A DNA stretch of 28,307 nt from Polysphondylium violaceum. Taxonomy: Eukaryota > Evosea > Eumycetozoa > Dictyosteliales > Dictyosteliaceae. Position 1 is the first letter of the stretch. Every line of letters starts with the position of its first letter. Below are positions 9,254 to 19,999 of the stretch, piece after piece. The position numbers were made by a program, and so were the translations under genes. The stretch lies in contig AJWJ01000294.1 in NCBI GenBank assembly GCA_000277445.1, positions 1 to 28,307 of the forward strand, given 5' to 3'. The notes beneath the pieces were generated by a model. It saw only the letters and a list, made by a program, of their open reading frames with translations. It ran no database searches and was not told the DNA's origin.

Positions 9254-11790
9254 GTAAGAAGGGATAGTTATCTGCATGTGTGTGTTTTGTGTGTTTTGTG
9301 TGCTTTGTTTCACACACCAAACAAACATATCGATATGTGTGTGACGTGTGTGTAGGTTTGTGTCTGTTGTGTTTTAATCAGTTGGAAAGAATGTCGTGTG
9401 ATTATTGGGCTTGTGTTTGTGTGTGAGTGAATGTGATTTTTTGGTGTTTTTTTTTTTTATGTGGTGTGTGATTGATCAATTCGAATAATTCCAATCGTGG
9501 ATGGGTGAGATAGGCAAGGGGGATCAATTTTTAATTTCAATTCTAAAAAAAGATAGATGAGATAAAAAAGAATCATGTTTATTGCTATTTTTGTATGTTA
9601 AATATAACATCAACTCAACAACCATAACAACATTCAATACACTGATTCTTCCAAACCAGTCATGTAAACATTACTATTACCCATCTTTGATCAAATTTCG
9701 AGTCAAGTAATTGTGTCATTAGGGAGGAGGTGGGGTTATATAAACAGTATCAACACAATAATAGTGATAATTATTATTATTATTATTTATTTATTTTATT
9801 TATTTTCTTTTCATCCTTCCTTTCTTAATGCGGAGTATAAAAAAAAGCTCACCCACTTCTCTGTTCACCTTTTAATTTACTAATAGTTTTTTCCATATCT
9901 ATTCAATTCATCACCCAAAATCTTTGTTCTACTATTCTATTATATTCTTTCATTTCCATCTTAATCAGATGATCATCACCATCCAATAGTACGATAGTAA
10001 TATAAATGTGGGGTGTTATATTTTAACACCCTTTTTTGTTTTTTTTTGTTTTTTTTTTTGTTTCAAATTATTTCATTTTTCCACAATTTAACTTTTCTCA
10101 TCCTTTTTGGATATACAATTTATTTGTTTTTTGTCAGAATAGTAAAAAAGTACTTTTTCATCAAAATATTATTATTATTATTATTTATTTGGCTTTTATT
10201 CTCCACTATTGACGAAAATAGAGTCCAAAATTCTGTTAATTTGGAAAGTTGTTTTTATTTTAATCACTACCCATCATTCATTTGGGAGTGTGATAGATGT
10301 GTGTGTGATATGTGATTTTAAATTTTTTTTTTTTTGGAGGGGTAATTTTTAAATATCAGACATATTATTTTAATTGCTTTGCTGGATAACATATGACATT
10401 TAAAATAGATACATTTTTAATGATTTAAATACCCCCAATTACTACTCATTTAGTAGCAACAGCAACCACACATACAAATCAAAATATAATTTTATGAATA
10501 TATACATCCTTACATGCACACATATAATATTAAATAGTGATACTTGATAATTACATCACCCATCATTCAAATTCACACCTACAAAAAGTAACTGCCAACA
10601 ACAGCTCACCAATTAAATTTTATTATTATTATTATTTATTATTTGTTCAAACTAGTGCTGCTGATAAAAACAAAACACTCATCAGTCAGCCAGTCTGTCT
10701 GTCACCTTTTTATCGATTAGTGCCGTTTTTAGTGTTTTTCAAATATAAATCTTTGCATGCAACCAAACACATCAAAAAATATCAAGCAACATAAAAATAC
10801 ATTTTTTATAATTTTTTTGATCTCATTGAAACTAGTGCATTTGTCTGTCTCCCAACACCTCAAGGTATAAAATAAGAATAAAAAACAAATATCCTATCAA
10901 AAACACACAATAGCAAAATTGATATAATAGTGTATTGTGTTGTATAATATTGAGCAGCCAACACATTATATTGTATCATGTCACCATCTAAGATATTCAT
11001 TTTTTATCAGAATTCATCTAAACACGCACACACTTACCACTCTCACTCCAAAAGACAAAATACCTCCTCTATCCAATCCTCTGTTTACCACACACCACAC
11101 TTTGCAAAGTTTTTTAAATTTTTTTTTTGATTTTTTAAATTTTATACCAAACTACACATCAAAAGTCACTCTCTTTTACACTACATCAAAACAACAACAA
11201 GACATCAAATAATCGTCTTTTTATTATTATTACACTATACTACTATTATTGTTGTTGTTTATTGACAATTTGTATGTCTGTGTGTTTATTTGTTTTATTT
11301 ATGTTATCGGACGCCCGATCATAAAAATTACTTTTGTGTAAAAGATATTTAGCGTGTGTGTGCATGCCACTACATTTATCATGTCCATATCCCCATATAC
11401 CCATATCATATACTAATATATCTTTTATTTTTCATTATTCCTATAGATTCGAGTACATAGATGATCCAGTAATATAAATATCAACAACTACTCTTATACA
11501 TTAAATCCCATCCACCAACCTTCACCCATTCACCACCCCCCCTATCAACTACAACCTTTTACCAATACAACTCTTTACTCAAATACTTTTTTTTCTTTTT
11601 TTTTAATAATAATATTATAATATTATTACTATTATTATAATTATTATTATTCAACAAAATCAAATAGTAATAATACAATAGTAATAATAACAAATTATTG
11701 GTGGAAATCTATTTTTTTTGTTATCAAAATCAATACATAGCCGCTTGTATATATATTATATATATATTTAATTAAACAAAATATTCAAAA
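9254..11790. other. Gene-poor AT-rich region, part 2, and kinase upstream DNA
   Basis: No convincing gene. Notable features are: GT-rich runs at about 9275-9450; a TTA run near 9772-9800; poly-T blocks at about 10030-10060; TTA repeats near 10620-10640; a GC-rich mini-hairpin (ATCGG-ACGC-CCGAT) at 11306-11319; a splice-acceptor-like TTCCTATAG ending at 11446; a 22-bp perfect AT palindrome at 11607-11628; and alternating TA at about 11750-11768 just before the kinase. The open frames are Phe/Leu- or His/Thr-rich and look random. The length suggests an extended promoter or leader for the kinase gene. Confidence 0.5.
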
Positions 11791-13734
11791 ATGGAACCAG
11801 TTGTAGAGAATCCAAATATTTATTTTAGCAATGGTAAAGAAAGAGTGACATTAAGTCTAGTTTCTATGAAATCATTATCGTTATTAACTCGTTGTTTTCA
11901 ATTTTTAGATACAGATGGATTACCAGATGGATCAAATGCATTTCGAATTAATATAGAAGATTTAGAGTTTGGACCAGAAATTGGCAAAGGAGCCTATGGT
12001 AAAATATTTAAAGGAGAATATTTTGGTACACCTGTTGGAATTAAAGAGATATCATTGTCACCCAATGATTCAAAATATAAGGAATTGATTAAATTTATAC
12101 AAAGAGAGGTGGCAATGTTGAGATTTAGTCATCCAAATTTAGTGCAGTTTATAGGTGTCTCTGAAAAGGGACCCAATCTTTACATTGTTACAGAATTTGT
12201 GTCGGGTGGAGATTTAGCATATTATTTATTTAAAAACAAACATGAGGAGACAACAGAACAATTTATACACAAAAAAGTCAATATTGGAAGCAGCAGTACA
12301 CCAGATTTACTAGACACCACGAGCGAGAAACTAATCACTCTATCGTGGCCACTCAAAATAAAGATAGCCTATGATGTTGCATGCGCCATGGCCTATCTCC
12401 ACTCGAGGCATGTAATTCATAGAGATTTAAAATCTACAAATCTGTTGGTGGGTGATAGTTGGAAGATCAAGGTATGTGATTTTGGTTTCGCAAGAACTGC
12501 CTACGCTGGCAGAGCCAAAAAGACAATGACCATTTGCGGTACAAACAATTGGATGGCACCCGAGGTGATATTGGGTCAAGACTACAATGAAGCCTGCGAT
12601 GTCTTTTCCTATGGCATCGTCTTGTCAGAGATTATCACTCGTTTGGAGACCACCAGTCAACTCAGACCCACATCATTGAAATATGGATTAGACGTCGACG
12701 TACTCCTTCCATTGGTGCCCAAGGACTGTCCTCCACCATTTTTAAAACTGGCCTTGGATTGCACAGAGTATGATCCAGACTCACGACCCACCTTTAAAGA
12801 GATTACAGAGAGACTCAAGAGTTTGACAAAGAAGCTAACTCTGATTCCAAACATTCTCCCACCCCTGAGAGTATTGGTCCAGTCACCCATTCCATCACCA
12901 TTAAACTCTCCCATTATATCTACAAAATATTTAAACAAAAATCATAATCACAGTGGTAGTTTTACCTTGAGTCCTCGAGGTAGAAATGTAAATAGCGGCA
13001 GCGGCAGCAGTAATCTAAGTCCAAGAAATTATAATCACAGTTGTAGGGAAGAAGAAGTATTGTCACCCATTTCTATAGATGAAAGCGATTTAGAATCTGA
13101 CGATGAAACTGCAGAAGATGACTATTGTTCATCGACAAACTCATCAAGGTGTAGCTCTAGAAATGATAAGCCAATCAATGGCAATAGTAGTAGCAATGGT
13201 AGTAATGGTAAAATGGGTTATATAATTAAACATTTTGAGGCATCAACGTTGGATTTAAATTCAATTAGTAGATCATCCTCACCAATCCCAATGTCACCAA
13301 CATCATTTTCTTCAACAACCACATCAAAATCTCCAACCCCCTCTTCATCTTCTCCATCTTTTATAAAACTAAGTAATTTAATCAATGGCAGTAATAATAA
13401 TAACAACAGTAATAATAACAACAATAGTAAATCACCTTTAAAATTTTCAGCTCAATCATCTGAATTGATACCCCAAATATTTCCTAGAAAAACATCTTTA
13501 TCACCTTCGAATATAAATTCAACAACTGCAACCACAACAAAAACAACAATACTTTTACCACCCTCCATTACCGATCAATATGAACTAGAAGAGGATGAAA
13601 GAGAATTGGAAGAATTGGAAGAATTGGCATCATTAAAATTTCGTTTTTCTCCATTAAATATTTCACCTTCTGGTTCAATTTCTGCTGGGGGTTCTTCAAA
13701 TTCAACCCCATCATTAAAATCAACTTTAAATTAA
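11791..13734 (+). CDS. TKL-group serine/threonine protein kinase with long Ser-Pro-rich tail
   Basis: Single exon, 647 aa. The kinase domain spans about residues 57-348: Gly loop GKGAYG 65-70, lysine K85 (GIKEI), alpha-C E106, catalytic HRDLKSTN 210-217 (D212, N217), DFG 230-232, APE 256-258 and R332 in the SRPT motif. All catalytic residues are present, so it should be active. HRDLKSTN and the CGTNNWMAPEV activation segment place it in the TKL group, closest in look to the LIMK/TESK-like (LISK) kinases expanded in Dictyostelium. No LIM domain is present. A hydrophilic insert of about 35 residues (about 149-184) lies between beta-5/alpha-D and alpha-E. The tail (about 355-647) is low-complexity, with many Ser-Pro sites (LSPR, SPIP, MSPT, KSPTP) and an Asn run, and is likely a disordered target of proline-directed kinases. 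Residues 1-56 match no domain I know. Substrates are unknown. Confidence 0.9.
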   Translation: MEPVVENPNIYFSNGKERVTLSLVSMKSLSLLTRCFQFLDTDGLPDGSNAFRINIEDLEFGPEIGKGAYGKIFKGEYFGTPVGIKEISLSPNDSKYKELIKFIQREVAMLRFSHPNLVQFIGVSEKGPNLYIVTEFVSGGDLAYYLFKNKHEETTEQFIHKKVNIGSSSTPDLLDTTSEKLITLSWPLKIKIAYDVACAMAYLHSRHVIHRDLKSTNLLVGDSWKIKVCDFGFARTAYAGRAKKTMTICGTNNWMAPEVILGQDYNEACDVFSYGIVLSEIITRLETTSQLRPTSLKYGLDVDVLLPLVPKDCPPPFLKLALDCTEYDPDSRPTFKEITERLKSLTKKLTLIPNILPPLRVLVQSPIPSPLNSPIISTKYLNKNHNHSGSFTLSPRGRNVNSGSGSSNLSPRNYNHSCREEEVLSPISIDESDLESDDETAEDDYCSSTNSSRCSSRNDKPINGNSSSNGSNGKMGYIIKHFEASTLDLNSISRSSSPIPMSPTSFSSTTTSKSPTPSSSSPSFIKLSNLINGSNNNNNSNNNNNSKSPLKFSAQSSELIPQIFPRKTSLSPSNINSTTATTTKTTILLPPSITDQYELEEDERELEELEELASLKFRFSPLNISPSGSISAGGSSNSTPSLKSTLN

Positions 13735-13931
13735 CAACATATAATATAGAGAAGAGTAGACCTTACTTTTTTTTTTTTTTTTTCGCTTTTTTTTTTCAAG
13801 ACAAAAAATAAATAATAATACACATAAAAGTTATTATTATCATTATTAATATATAAATAACTAATTAATTCCATATATTTTTATTAATTATTAAATAAAT
13901 CAAATTCTAAAATAGTATTAATCATTTAGAT

Positions 13932-13993
<62 letters not shown>

Positions 13994-14046
13994 GACTATT
14001 TTAAACTTTGACCCGCACATATTCTTATTTTATTACTACTAATACA
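13735..14046. other. Convergent 3' spacer with a TAA tandem repeat
   Basis: The spacer between the kinase (+) and Nudix (-) genes contains T runs, AATAAA-type signals at about 13805-13815 and a (TAA)n microsatellite at about 13931-13992. No gene is seen. Confidence 0.6.
13931..13992. repeat. (TAA)n microsatellite
   Basis: About 20 uninterrupted TAA units in the 3' spacer, a very common repeat class in dictyostelid intergenic DNA. Confidence 0.9.
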
Positions 14047-14990
14047 TTATAATTTTTTTTCAGATAATAACTTCTCATATAAATAAAGAGCAGATAAAGT
14101 TTTTCCATCATGACTCTTTCTCCAAAGGTTTTCCAATGGAACAACATCCAAAGTAATTGATTCATTTTCAGACAAACAACCAGTTAATCTATTTTGTAAT
14201 TCTTCAATCTTAGCTTGTTCAAGAGTTTCTCTAAATAAAAATAATCTAATAAACTCATCGCAACCACCTGGGCTTGGATAAATGCCATCGACACCATCGC
14301 CATAGGCTAAACCTGATAAATCAATTAATTTATCTTCTGTAACTTCAAGTCCTGTTTCTTCTCTATTTATTTGGATAAAAATTAGTTTGTATGATCAATT
14401 AATCAATCAACAACAATACATACTTTAATTCTTTTGCAGCAACACCAACAAAGTGACCACTACCGTCGAGCATACCAGCTGGAATTTCAGCATATTGGAA
14501 AGAAGCGACTGGAACTCTAGTTTGAACGGTTAAAACAGAGTATTCTTTACCAGTCTCTTTAGATTTTAAAATTACAAGAATGGCAACTGAACCGCCTCTA
14601 CAGAAAATGATACCTGGTACCATTCTATTGTCTTTGACAGTGACAACTTCAGCTTTAAATTTTAAAAAACCAACATTCTTTCCAAACATGTCAATCGATT
14701 GAATTAAAATATTGTTTACCTTTAATTCATTTTCTTTTTCCATTTTATTAACCCATTTAATAAAATTTGGTGCATTTAATGCCTTTTTTTAAATGTATGT
14801 TAGATAGATTAGAGATGCGATAAAAATTTTTGAAATCACAATAGTAATAATAATAAACACATACAGTTTCAATAGGGACATCAATAGATGAGGCTAATGT
14901 TACTGGAACACTTTGATTTCTTATATTTACGCTCATTTTACTTAACGATGAAAATAAATGATTGAATAAACTTTTAGATTGTTTGATCAT
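14047..14990 (-). CDS. Nudix hydrolase, ADP-sugar diphosphatase type (plant NUDT14-like)
   Basis: Three exons read leftwards: 14990-14865, 14782-14424 and 14362-14047. GT-AG joins are in phase and encode 266 aa. Related enzymes split ADP-ribose or ADP-glucose into AMP and a sugar phosphate. The order IQSIDMFGKNVGFLKFKAEV, MVPGIIFCRGGSVAIL, TVQTRVPVASF, EIPAGMLDG, then SPGGCDEFIRLF follows plant AtNUDT14-type proteins. The Nudix box is completed by the second splice join and covers about residues 145-167: G145-x5-G151-x7-K159-E160-L-x-E163-E164-x-G166-L. The metal-binding E160, E163 and E164 are kept; the usual first Glu is Gly and the usual Arg is Lys. The N-terminal 18 residues (MIKQSKSLFNHLFSSLSK) are basic, hydroxylated and free of acidic residues, like a mitochondrial targeting sequence. 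The next Met is residue 19. Confidence 0.88.
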
Positions 14991-15435
14991 AAATGTATGA
15001 AAAAAGTGAAAAAAAAATGACTAAATTTTTTATAAAAATCAAAAAAAAAAGAGAATTCACCCTTTCTTTGAAAATTATTATTTCTTTTTTTAATCAAAAA
15101 AAGATAAACAATATTATTTAAGTTTTAAAAAAAGCAAATATATCTTAAATTGGTGTGATAGATTGTATCTGATCAAAAATGGAATGTTTAATCATTCAAC
15201 CTTTTTCAATATTTCCTAATCAAAGTTAAGCACACCACCGATTCTTTCAAATATTTTGACTTGGTTATTATTTTAATTTTTAGTTGAAAAATTACAAAAT
15301 GTATGATTAATTTTTAAAAAACATAAAACAAAAAGAAAAACTCAGATATAAAATAAATAAAATAGATATATAAAATATCGAGATAATCTACATAGTATAT
15401 TTTATTATATTTATAAAACAACTGTTGGTTTTGAT
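14991..15435. other. Spacer between profilin 3' end and the Nudix gene promoter
   Basis: AT-rich with A and T runs and no gene. On the minus strand it holds the upstream region of the Nudix gene and, at 15401-15406, a reverse-complement AATAAA about 30 nt after the profilin stop codon. Confidence 0.55.
15401..15406 (-). terminator. Polyadenylation signal of profilin
   Basis: TTTATT on the plus strand reads AATAAA on the minus strand, 30 nt downstream of the profilin stop codon. Confidence 0.45.
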
Positions 15436-15816
15436 TTAATAACCGCTATCGATTAAATAATCAGCAACTTTTTCAACGGCAAAAGCAGCAGCACCTGGTT
15501 GTAATTTTTCATCATAGATACCAACAAGGATGGCTTGGGTGGTCTTGACTAAGACGATACCACCAGCACCTTGTTTACCGTAAACAGAACGTGGGTCGCT
15601 CTTTAAGACGAAGTATTTAACACCGTTGGCGACGATACCGTTGGCGGTGAATTTGGTAACATCTTTGTAGTTAGAGGCAAAAGTAGCACCTTCACCAGCT
15701 TTAAGGCTGAAACCAGCAGAGGTAGCCCAGACACCACCATCAGCAGCTCCAAGAATACAAGCTTGTTTTAAACCGGCACCGATTAAATTGCCATCGACAT
15801 ATTGTTGCCAACTCAT
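15436..15816 (-). CDS. Profilin
   Basis: Single exon of 126 aa, full length for amoebal profilins (about 124-126 aa). It binds G-actin and controls actin polymerisation through poly-Pro ligands (formin, VASP) and phosphoinositides. The N-terminus MSWQQYVDGNLIGAG carries the profilin signature with conserved Trp3 and Tyr6. GGVWATSAGF, DPRSVYGKQGAGGIVLVKT, LVGIYDEKLQPG and the C-terminal VADYLIDSGY are all typical. Codon use is biased and GC-richer than in neighbours, which fits a highly expressed gene. Dictyostelids have several profilins (proA, proB, proC); I cannot tell from memory which one this is orthologous to. Confidence 0.96.
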   Translation of the reverse strand: MSWQQYVDGNLIGAGLKQACILGAADGGVWATSAGFSLKAGEGATFASNYKDVTKFTANGIVANGVKYFVLKSDPRSVYGKQGAGGIVLVKTTQAILVGIYDEKLQPGAAAFAVEKVADYLIDSGY

Positions 15817-16581
15817 CTTTATATAGTCTAATAGTAGTAGTAGTGAATATAGTTTTATATATTAATATTGATGAACATGATATTAAACTAAAATAAGCAA
15901 TATTGCATGATATTATGTGTTTTATTTTTACCTTTATGTATTTAAAATGTAAAATAGAATAATGAAAAATAGAATGGAAAAATGGATCTTTTTATCGTGC
16001 CCTTTTTTTTTTTTTGATGATCAAAATTAAAAAAAAAAAATACAAAAAAAAATCAAAAAAATTACAATGAAAAACCCATCCCAATCCATTTTTTTTTTTG
16101 TCATAATCCAATTTTTTTTTGTAATGAAACGATGATTTTTTATGCCTAACCCACTTTTTTGAAATAATAATAATAATTGATTGTTTCAGATGGGGAAAAC
16201 CTAAAAATAATCGCATAATCTCAATCAAAAAACGATGGATTTATACAGATTTTGTCAGGTGATTGGATTTAATATATGTGATTATATTTTATTTTTTTCT
16301 GAATTTTTTTTGATATTTCTTCATTTTGAATACAGTCCCTGAAGCATTTTTCTAATGATTGTGTTTTCATTTGAAATGTGTCTTATTATTGTATCAATTT
16401 CTTTTATTATAATTTGATAAGGATAATTTGTAACTAAAGATGCTTATTTGTTTTTATGTATAATGTTTATGTGTAATGTTAATATCTATCTTGATCAAAA
16501 CTTGGAATCATAATAATAATAATAATAATAATAATAATTATAATTATAATAATAATAATTATAATAATAGTAATAATAATA
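15817..16581. other. Upstream region of profilin and a simple-repeat patch
   Basis: No gene. It contains dense poly-T/poly-A runs at about 15999-16140, likely part of the profilin promoter, then ordinary AT-rich DNA, then an interrupted (AAT)n tract from about 16508 that extends to about 16596 and into the 3' end of the nuclease-like gene. Confidence 0.55.
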
Positions 16582-16596
16582 TTAATAATAATAATA
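16508..16596. repeat. Interrupted (AAT)n / (ATAATT) simple repeat
   Basis: Runs of AAT broken by TTATAATTATAAT and AATAGT units. On the minus strand the last codons and the stop of the ASTE1-like frame lie in it. Confidence 0.85.
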
Positions 16597-19500
16597 AATA
16601 TTATACATACCCCATTTTAAATAATACTTTGTATCGTTTCTATTATTTAAAATTAAGATAAAGCAAATAATGGCAAACGTTAATAGAGTAAAGGGTTTAT
16701 ATAAAAAATCTTTCGGCTTAAAGTAAATGATGTTTAATATAGATTGATAGATTTCTTTGTCCATGGGTTGTAAATGAAATAGCTCGATAAAGAAATCATA
16801 GAAATCTGATAGCATTGGAACTCGAAGATAGAATTTAATAATATCTAAAAACTCTAATTCCATTGACGAATATTCTTTATCTTCAAAGTAGAGTTGAATG
16901 ATTTGTTTAAATATGTTACTTTGATTCCAATACATATTCTTGATCTATATAATTTATTATTAACAACAATGTGTTTAGTATTGGTGATGATACAGAAATA
17001 ACAAAAATACTAGTAACTTATAACAAACATACTTTACAAGATAAATTTAGAGCACATATTGACATTTGTAAAATATAAATTGAATTTGTTTTTCTTTTCA
17101 AGTTTATTTTATTCTTGTTTATCTCTAGTAAACCTAAAAATCTTTGAATTAAACTATTTTTATTTTTATAAATATATTAGCAAAACACAACAAACAGTAG
17201 TAGGGATGTAGATTATAGAGTCGATTAAAATGTTACTATACCAAATTGAATAGTGTACATTTGATGTATCTATGGAAAACTTTTTAGCCAAACAAAATAA
17301 ACTAGATATTATAGATTCATCAGGAAAGGGATACAACTGATTGTAATCCCTCCATTTCTCTTCATTAAATATTAAATAATGATACAACTCTGTAAAATAA
17401 AATGATGAATCATTTTTAACTATATCACCTACTAATTCAATATTCATATTATTTGTAGTTATTGTTTGTGGTATATCAGACACTAATGTGTTTGATATTT
17501 TATTTTTGATATATTTCAGTTTTTAAAACGTTATAGTCATTGATAACTTTATCAGGTAACATTAATTTTGGAAACAAAATTTGTAATTTGTCTCTGTGTG
17601 ACAAATTTGACTTGTAGCCAGATTTAGTAAGCAATGAAGTATTCCAAAGGTTATGTAAAACAATAGATTCAACATAATGACTTGGTTTGGTAAACTGTTG
17701 TTGTTGCTGTTGTTGTTTACCGACTATTTTAGGTAAAGCCATAATATCACTAATATCATAACACCAACCAATCAACAATTGAAGATAATCTAGTATATAC
17801 AAAGGTGCAAATTTATCCTTTTGGGGTGCCATCAATGATTCAAATAGCACCGGATACTCATCTCTATGGCAGAGTATAATAGAGTGTAGAATAAATGTAT
17901 CTAGCATCCATTCATCAATACTATTTTGGTAAAAAGGTGTGTTTCCAAATATAAATTTCCAACATCTATATATAGTATTATCATTTGTTAATATAGATAT
18001 ACAAACAATGATGAATATAGATATACAAACAATGTTAAATAAAAAGAATGAAATTTAAATGTACTGGCATTTGAGTGGTTTCTATTTAAACCTTGGATTG
18101 AAAATATTTTACAAAACTCGTTGATTCTCGTAGAGAATGGAATGGTGTGGCAATCTTCATCATTCCAATATTGAGTATGTGTAAATTGTGGTACTATTGG
18201 TCGATAGTTTATAAATTGGTATGTTTGGTTGTCTGGCAATATTTCAGAGATACTACATTTCTGATTGATAAGACCAAACACTTGTTTTCTAATATCCAAT
18301 GTTTTGAATAATATCGATTGACTGTAATCGATAAAGGGTTCAAATATATGTTGATGTTGATCGTGGTTTGACGACAACAATGGCGTAAATCTAAATGTTT
18401 TACTTGTGAATGAATGTGTTGATAATATAGACTTGAATAGTGGATTCATGTTTTCTAGTTTTCTATGAATCTCTGTAATTCGAATAAATGTGTTAAATTG
18501 ATTTTCTCTGTATCCAATGGTGGTATCTAGATTAAGATCTCCTTCCAATATATATGTTTTCATGGATGGTTCAATTAATTCATTGAATACTATATATGGT
18601 GGTGGTGGTGGGAGATTAATATATTAGTAGTGATACACTACCACACTGGCGGATGAGTACATACATGTTCTGTTGCAGTTTGAATATAGTTGGGTGGCTA
18701 AACTATATAATTGCCTATTTGGATTTAATCTGAGTATTTCTATAATCTTTGATACCAAAATTGTTTTTGGTAATTTATAAAAACCAGGCACCAATTTAAG
18801 ATGATGGGTGTGGTCATTGCCTGCCAACACTGCTAGTTTAGGTAAATCCTGTTTATATATACATATTAATATCCAATTATGCACAACAACAATTAAAGTA
18901 GGTCCTTACTTTAATTGGAATCTGTAATGATTTTGATAATAAATCTATAGAGTATGCCGACGCCCTGATTTCTTTCATCGATACATAGAGTTCAGTGAGA
19001 GGGTAATAGAAACAGTTGGGACCTAGGTTATAGAAAAAGTAATCAGAATCATTTGATACTACGCCATTGACCTGTGGATTATCGTATGCCCATTGACAGA
19101 GATCCCGATCTGCTTCGCCTATTGCTGTGTGACATGGTATATTTAATTCATTTACAATTGCTTTAAACTCAGCCTATTGTGCGATGATAATTAGTATTGT
19201 AGAGATGTTATCTATCAATCTACTATTACGTACAAAAAATAAAGCAGGTGGAAATGGATAGTGATTGGCAGACTCTAGTTTGTTGGAAAAAGACTCTGAT
19301 GCGGCGTTCAAGTATTGCTTTGAACGATCTTTATATCTAAATATATGTTCATCTTTTTTCATATCTGTGATCAACCCATCTAGAAATACATAGGAGTCGA
19401 TATTGTAGTGTTTTAAACTGTTGAAAAACTCTAAAACCTCTCTTTGAAACTAGTGTGTGTATTGAGTAGGTAAAGTGATATTAATATTGATTTACTAAGA

Positions 19501-19763
19501 CAGAGATCTATTACTGATAAATCTATTTATATTTACAAGTATAATAGAGTTGGTTTTTTGTAATTTAAAAGTGAGATAAAAGATTAAAGCTAATCCATCA
19601 ATGCCTAACAGTAGTCCTATATAATAGATATGATTAGCAACTAACTACGCCATGATAGAGAGATAAAACACATACTCGAACCATCTGTTCTCTTTGATAG
19701 AAACGATATAGTTTTGGCATTGGGTACATTTGATATAAATGTACTGAATCCTTTAACGCCCAT
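16582..19763 (-). CDS. aste1: Asteroid/ASTE1-like nuclease of the XPG/FEN1 family
   Basis: Minus-strand gene of about ten exons: 19763-19676, 19616-19537, 19449-19234, 19173-18910, 18848-18665, 18589-18031, 17965 to about 17523, about 17522 to 17242, 17153-17033 and 16944-16582; roughly 860 aa. The N-terminus MGVKGFSTFI and the XPG-N/XPG-I blocks hold the acidic residues expected of a metal-dependent flap nuclease: LLLGIDG (D36), YVFLDG (D80), AIGEADRD (E148, D150) and VVSNDSDYFFY (D170, D172), followed by DLPKLAVLAGNDH. 'NDSDYF' and 'LAVLAGND' are typical of Asteroid proteins rather than FEN1, XPG or EXO1. Human ASTE1 is reported to be a structure-specific nuclease in double-strand break end processing. 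Most exon joins are in phase. The one near 17520 is not: no canonical intron of the right phase was found there (see findings). The donor at 18030 (GTTTGT) is weak. The start is the MG-ATG typical of the superfamily. The C-terminal exons are less certain. Confidence 0.82.
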
Positions 19764-19999
19764 GATGATGATCTCTACTCGTTAAGATATGTACACATCT
19801 GTGAGAAGAGCACACGCAGAATGAGTAAATGAAAAAGTAGAAAAAATTTGAGAAGTCGGCAAGTTGGCGCTTTTTTTCAAAAAATGAATGAAATTTTTAC
19901 AAAGTTGAAAAAGACAGATTTGTAAATCAGATTGCCTTTCTTGTGCATCAACATCAACAACAATAGAGAAGAGGAATCTATCTATATAGTACATTCGTC
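19764..19999. promoter_or_regulatory. Bidirectional promoter between ASTE1-like and TONSL-like genes
   Basis: 236 bp separate the two divergent start codons. The region has TTGGCGC at 19864-19870 next to a T run. This is one base short of the E2F consensus TTTSSCGC and stands out as a GC spot in AT-rich DNA. E2F sites drive S-phase genes in animals and plants, and Dictyostelium has E2F/Rb proteins; use of the site here is inference. Confidence 0.45.

Noticed and set aside
10013-10315. 100-codon plus-strand frame rich in Phe and Leu
   Set aside because: It is encoded by poly-T and TTA runs, so it is a composition artefact rather than a membrane protein.
10537-11212. Two plus-strand frames upstream of the kinase
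   Set aside because: Both are low-complexity and begin without a convincing start context; they are more likely promoter or leader DNA.
11306-11319. Small GC-rich hairpin ATCGG-ACGC-CCGAT
   Set aside because: The stem is only 5 bp and has no supporting context, so it is not enough to call an RNA gene or regulatory site.
11607-11628. 22-bp perfect AT palindrome
   Set aside because: It consists only of A and T within TAA/TTA repeat DNA, where long palindromes arise by chance.
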